Source of the DNA: CAKSQF01 sp051868045
GTDB lineage: Bacteria; Bacillota; Clostridia; Oscillospirales; CAG-272
Assembly (NCBI GenBank): GCA_051868045.1
Contig: JBJDZN010000015.1
Coordinates: forward strand, 1-10,213
Length of the DNA: 10,213 nt
Direction: 5' to 3'
The notes below the pieces were generated by a model that was given only the letters and a program-made list of their open reading frames with translations, had not been told where the DNA came from and did no database searches. The first letter of the stretch is position 1. Each line of letters starts with the position of its first letter. The translations under genes were made by a program, and so were the position numbers. This document shows, piece after piece, positions 7,765-10,213 of the stretch.

Positions 7765-8422
7765 AGATGCGATAAAATGTGTGATTTTCGATATGGACGG
7801 CACGCTGACGGATTCCATGTCGATCTGGGATCAGGCAGGCGGGATTTATCTCCAAAGTAAAGGTGTTACCCCCCATTCTGACTGGCGGGAAATTACCAAA
7901 CCCATGTCCATGACTCAGATTGCCGAGTATTTTACCCGTGAATATCACCTGACCGATAGTATGGAAGAAATCATGGAGGGCGTTGACCGGGTAGTGGAGG
8001 ATTACTACCGTAACGTGGCAATGCCCAAGGAAGGTGCGCTGGAGCTGCTGGAGCTTCTGAAGCAAAATCAGATCCATATCTGCCTTGCTACCGCTACCGA
8101 TCAGTATCTGGTAGAGTTGGTGCTGAAACGGACGGGAATCTATCCCTATCTGGAACGGTTGTATACCTGTACCGGCGTTGGCTACGGTAAGGATCGCCCC
8201 GAAATCTATCAGATCGCTGCCAATTCCTTTGGTCTGAGACCCGATCAGTGTCTGGTCTTTGAGGATGCCTTCTATGCGCTGAAAACCGCTCACGAAGCGG
8301 GATTTCCCACAATTTCCGTCTATGACGATTCTGCCGCCCTGGATGAGGAGAAAAAAAGGAAAATCGCCGATCTGTCCATCCGATCTTTCCGTGAAATTCT
8401 GCCCGAAGGAACGCTGAAATAA
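7754..8422 (+). CDS. HAD-superfamily hydrolase, beta-phosphoglucomutase-like (subfamily IA)
   Basis: This is a probable cytoplasmic Mg-dependent phosphatase or phosphomutase of 222 aa; the substrate cannot be read from sequence. Motif I is FDMDGTLTDS, with nucleophile Asp13 and acid/base Asp15. An alpha-helical cap covers about residues 20-85. Motif II is LATATD with Thr113, motif III is the lysine of GKDRPEIY (Lys146), and motif IV is FEDA with Glu170/Asp171. The ATG at 7754 lies inside the end of the thiamine pyrophosphokinase gene, with GAGGA at 7741-7745 spaced 8 nt, implying coupled translation. The coupling makes a role in thiamine phosphate or general nucleotide/sugar phosphate metabolism conceivable, but that is inference only. 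A strong hairpin follows the stop. Confidence 0.9.
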   Translation: MINKDAIKCVIFDMDGTLTDSMSIWDQAGGIYLQSKGVTPHSDWREITKPMSMTQIAEYFTREYHLTDSMEEIMEGVDRVVEDYYRNVAMPKEGALELLELLKQNQIHICLATATDQYLVELVLKRTGIYPYLERLYTCTGVGYGKDRPEIYQIAANSFGLRPDQCLVFEDAFYALKTAHEAGFPTISVYDDSAALDEEKKRKIADLSIRSFREILPEGTLK

Positions 8423-8426
8423 TTTG

Positions 8427-8459
8427 AAACCTCCCGAAAACTTTGTTTTCGGGAGGTTT
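8427..8459. terminator. Convergent (probably bidirectional) terminator hairpin
   Basis: AAACCTCCCGAAAAC (8427-8441) and GTTTTCGGGAGGTTT (8445-8459) form a 15-bp perfect stem with a 3-nt loop. It sits between the HAD gene and the oppositely oriented gene ending at 8478. The arms themselves end in three T on each strand, but no longer T tract follows. It most likely stops transcription from both sides. Confidence 0.8.
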
Positions 8460-8477
8460 CGATCTAACAGAGTGGAT

Positions 8478-9536
8478 TTACTTCGATTTTTTCTCTTTTT
8501 TTGCCTTTACGGGCTTCTCCTTCTTCTCCTTGCCGGTGGTAATTCCCATCATAATGCCGATGCCGGCGGAAACCAGAGCAATCGTGATGGCGGCAAGGGT
8601 GCTGAGGCTGATGGGAAGATGAATTTCCTTTTTGTTCTTTTTGGCGGTATCTTCGCCTGACCCGTTTTCTGATGCCGTTTGTGCTTGCTGAACGGCTTGA
8701 ATCTCATCCTCCCGATAGGGAAGAATGGCATCGCCCAGCGTCAATTTGGTCTTTTTCAGGGTGTAAGGAATCAGGGCAAAGGAGTGATTGAGACCGATCA
8801 CCAACAGATCCCGCCCGGTGTCGTCCCTGTAAGAAGAAACCGAGTCGGCAGGCAGCTTCCACTTGAGTTTTGATGCCTTCCACGATTTGGCACTTTCTTT
8901 CTTGGGTTTCGACAGGAGCATTAATCCCTTTTCGGTAGGAACAATCAGCGCAGCCGTTTTCCCGTCAGAATCCTTGATCAGACAGGGTGCAGCCGTTGCC
9001 TTCAGCTTATCGGTGAGTTTGTTCGGTGCCGAGAGATGAAGAAGATCCTTCGAAAATTCCCGCAGAGTCACGTCGCCATCTTCCACCGAGTAGAGGGACA
9101 GTTTCCCGCTTTCGTCGGCATCGGGAACGCATTGAGCAACAATCCGGAAGGAGGAAACGAACCGGAACTTTCCCAGAGGATGATCCGATTGATAGACGAT
9201 CAGTCCGTTTTTGCCTTCTGCCTCATACTTTCCGATCAGGTAAACGCTGTCGCCGACCCGGATTGGTTTGGCAGCAGACAATACCTTGGCATCGGTGGGA
9301 TTGTCGCAGAGAAGATAGGGTCCTGCCCATCGTGTCAAGTCCTCTCCGACATAGCAGAAAAAGCCGGTGTCTGTTCCGTAGGACGCCTTAGCGGCATCTT
9401 TTTGGAGAAGGGTCCCGTACAGGATAGGATGTCCTCCCTCGGACAGCAGACAGGGGTCTCCGATCTCCAGCATGGTAGTAGGCTGACAGAAATCCGATGC
9501 TTCGGGATTGATTTTTGTAAATTGAGACTCTTTCAT
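8478..9536 (-). CDS. Unrecognised tail-anchored protein with weak GH43-type beta-propeller similarity
   Basis: I do not recognise this 352-aa protein as a named family. No N-terminal signal peptide is visible. The first half has repeats of beta-strand character resembling a GH43-like five-bladed propeller: a GDP motif (26-28), ILYGT (38-42), and GFFCYVGEDLTRWAGPYLL (58-76), which is like the usual strand followed by 'DLxxWxGP'. GDSVYLIGKY (95-104) and SDHPLGKF follow. The glutamate of the family's APE motif is replaced (AAKPIRVGD), so it may be non-catalytic. After about residue 275 comes a polar Gln/Ser/Gly linker, then a hydrophobic helix (about 309-332), then a 17-residue tail with ten lysines. 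AAAGGA lies 10 nt before the ATG, and a consensus-like promoter is upstream. It appears monocistronic. The glycosidase similarity is by eye and uncertain; a sensor or scaffold role is equally possible. Confidence 0.7.
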   Translation of the reverse strand: MKESQFTKINPEASDFCQPTTMLEIGDPCLLSEGGHPILYGTLLQKDAAKASYGTDTGFFCYVGEDLTRWAGPYLLCDNPTDAKVLSAAKPIRVGDSVYLIGKYEAEGKNGLIVYQSDHPLGKFRFVSSFRIVAQCVPDADESGKLSLYSVEDGDVTLREFSKDLLHLSAPNKLTDKLKATAAPCLIKDSDGKTAALIVPTEKGLMLLSKPKKESAKSWKASKLKWKLPADSVSSYRDDTGRDLLVIGLNHSFALIPYTLKKTKLTLGDAILPYREDEIQAVQQAQTASENGSGEDTAKKNKKEIHLPISLSTLAAITIALVSAGIGIMMGITTGKEKKEKPVKAKKEKKSK

Positions 9537-9546
9537 GAGACGGTCG

Positions 9547-9552
9547 TCCTTT
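9547..9552 (-). promoter_or_regulatory. Ribosome binding site of the tail-anchored protein gene
   Basis: On the minus strand AAAGGA precedes the ATG at 9536 by 10 nt. It supports that start codon, and with it the absence of an N-terminal signal peptide. Confidence 0.7.
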
Positions 9553-9568
9553 CTCTATTACTGATTCT

Positions 9569-9597
9569 ATTATAATACAGCTTTCGGAAAAGATCAA
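9569..9597 (-). promoter_or_regulatory. Sigma-A promoter of the tail-anchored protein gene
   Basis: Read on the minus strand, TTGATC (9597-9592) and TATAAT (9574-9569) are separated by exactly 17 nt. The -10 is a perfect consensus and the -35 matches 4 of 6. It is placed about 33 nt upstream of the start codon with a clear ribosome binding site between, so the gene should be well expressed in vegetative cells. Confidence 0.82.
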
Positions 9598-9636
9598 GAG
9601 TTATCCAAAAAAATTTTGCGTGGGAATCGAAAAACC

Positions 9637-9665
9637 TTGACTTTACTCCGATTATATTGTATAAT
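9637..9665 (+). promoter_or_regulatory. Sigma-A promoter of the thioesterase gene
   Basis: TTGACT (9637-9642) and TATAAT (9660-9665) are separated by 17 nt, an almost perfect housekeeping promoter. It diverges from the minus-strand promoter, with 39 nt between the two -35 boxes. The -10 lies inside an inverted repeat GATTATA-ttg-TATAATC (9650-9666), a possible operator. Confidence 0.88.
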
Positions 9666-9697
9666 CAAACGGAAACAGATTCGGAGGGTTATCTTTT

Positions 9698-10147
9698 ATG
9701 GATACAGAGATGAAAATTCCCGCCTATGTTCGGGATGTGAAATATTATGAAACCGACCGCATGGGGATCGTGCATCATTCCAACTATATCCGTTGGTTTG
9801 AGGAGGCGCGGATTGACTATTTCGGAAAGGTCGGAACGCCCTATGTGAAGATGGAGGAGGAAGGTTTCGTGGCACCGGTACTTTCGGTCGAGTGCAGTTT
9901 CAAAAGCATGACCCGGTTCGGCGATCAGGTTGCCATTCTTCTGACCCTGACCGAATGTACCGGGATCCGGTTTGGATTTTCCTATCGTGTGATCGACTGC
10001 GCAACCGGTGCGCTTCGGGCTTCGGGTAAATCCGAGCATTGTTTTATTGATGATGCCGGGATGCCGATCAATTTCAAAAAGAAGGGAAAAAGGTATTTTG
10101 ACCTGTTTTCCTCCCTTGTTGGCGTGGAAACCGTGTTTGAGCCCTGA
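9698..10147 (+). CDS. Acyl-CoA thioesterase of the 4HBT (YbgC/FadM-like) hotdog family
   Basis: This is a probable cytoplasmic hydrolase of acyl-CoA or acyl-ACP thioesters; the chain-length preference is not readable. The 149-aa protein has the 4HBT signature near the N-terminus, YYETDRMGIVHHSNYIRWFEEAR. The catalytic aspartate is Asp20, where YbgC proteins have (E/D)-x-D followed by G-x-V-x-H-x-N-Y. The later strands SVECSFKSMTRFGDQV and GKSEHCFIDDAG complete a single hotdog domain. GGAGGG (9683-9688) stands 9 nt before the ATG, and a strong promoter of its own lies upstream, so it is independent of the fab-acc operon despite a plausible functional link to acyl chain turnover. A long hairpin follows the stop. 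Confidence 0.9.
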   Translation: MDTEMKIPAYVRDVKYYETDRMGIVHHSNYIRWFEEARIDYFGKVGTPYVKMEEEGFVAPVLSVECSFKSMTRFGDQVAILLTLTECTGIRFGFSYRVIDCATGALRASGKSEHCFIDDAGMPINFKKKGKRYFDLFSSLVGVETVFEP

Positions 10148-10167
10148 TTTTTGCTATTCTGACATAA

Positions 10168-10212
10168 AATGACCGTCTCTCTGCCGTTGTCTGCGGTAGG
10201 AAGACGGTCATT
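10168..10212 (+). terminator. Long hairpin after the thioesterase gene, probable terminator
   Basis: AATGACCGTCT (10168-10178) pairs perfectly with AGACGGTCATT (10202-10212). The stem continues inward through one mismatch to CTGCCG/CGGTAG (with a G-U pair) and closes on a 7-nt loop at 10187-10193. Any T tract would fall past the window end, so terminator identity cannot be confirmed. It could instead be bidirectional or a leader hairpin of the next gene. Confidence 0.5.
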
Positions 10213-10213
10213 G

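Noticed and set aside
8346..8360. Run of seven A in the HAD gene as a possible programmed frameshift site
   Set aside because: The zero-frame codons do not fit a canonical X XXY YYZ slippery heptamer, and the protein continues to a normal C-terminus.
8424..8660. 78-aa plus-strand frame after the HAD gene
   Set aside because: It runs through the terminator hairpin and is antisense to the 3' end of the minus-strand gene, with no ribosome binding site.
9601..9609. TTATCCAAA resembling a DnaA box
   Set aside because: A single imperfect match to TTATCCACA with no cluster nearby; no origin features are present.
1..10213. CRISPR array, insertion sequence, tRNA/rRNA or phage attachment site
   Set aside because: No regularly spaced repeats, transposase motifs, terminal inverted repeats or RNA gene signatures were seen on either strand.

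Overview
The window holds a type II (dissociated) fatty-acid synthesis and acetyl-CoA carboxylase gene cluster, followed by two smaller transcription units. The gene order (fabD-fabG-fabF-accB-fabZ-accC-accD-accA), moderate GC, strong AAGGAG-type ribosome binding sites, consensus sigma-A promoters, and accA and accD as two separate ORFs all fit a Firmicute of the class Clostridia. A gut Oscillospirales/Ruminococcaceae-like anaerobe is my best guess. That placement is inference from gene order and style, not from a marker gene.

Region 1 (start to 7040, + strand) contains fabD, whose extreme 5' end is cut by the window edge, then fabG, fabF, accB, fabZ, accC, accD and accA. Together they encode all four acetyl-CoA carboxylase subunits, which make malonyl-CoA, plus the transacylase, condensing enzyme, ketoreductase and dehydratase of the elongation cycle. 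The enoyl-ACP reductase, acyl carrier protein, initiating KAS III and any lipid regulator are not here and are presumably upstream. All key catalytic residues I checked are intact. The spacing is operon-like throughout, with an ATGA overlap between accC and accD. A strong hairpin precedes accC and folds against its ribosome binding site. The block ends at a compact intrinsic terminator right after accA.

Region 2 (7078-8422, + strand) has a thiamine pyrophosphokinase gene (thiN type) overlapping by 11 nt a HAD-superfamily phosphatase of the beta-phosphoglucomutase-like group. It starts immediately after the accA terminator and ends at a 15-bp perfect hairpin that lies between convergent genes.

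Region 3 (8478-9536, - strand) is a single unrecognised 352-aa protein. Its N-terminal half weakly resembles a GH43-type beta-propeller. It lacks an export signal and ends in a linker, one transmembrane helix and a Lys-rich tail. It has its own near-consensus promoter. This is the least explained object in the window.

Region 4 (9637 to end, + strand) has a divergent consensus promoter driving a 4-hydroxybenzoyl-CoA-thioesterase (YbgC/FadM-like) hotdog-fold gene, followed by a long hairpin at the window edge. No mobile elements, CRISPR arrays, tRNA or rRNA genes were seen, and no gene-free stretch exceeds 300 bases. The core of the window is ordinary housekeeping; the points of interest are RNA hairpins, the divergent promoter pair and the tail-anchored protein.
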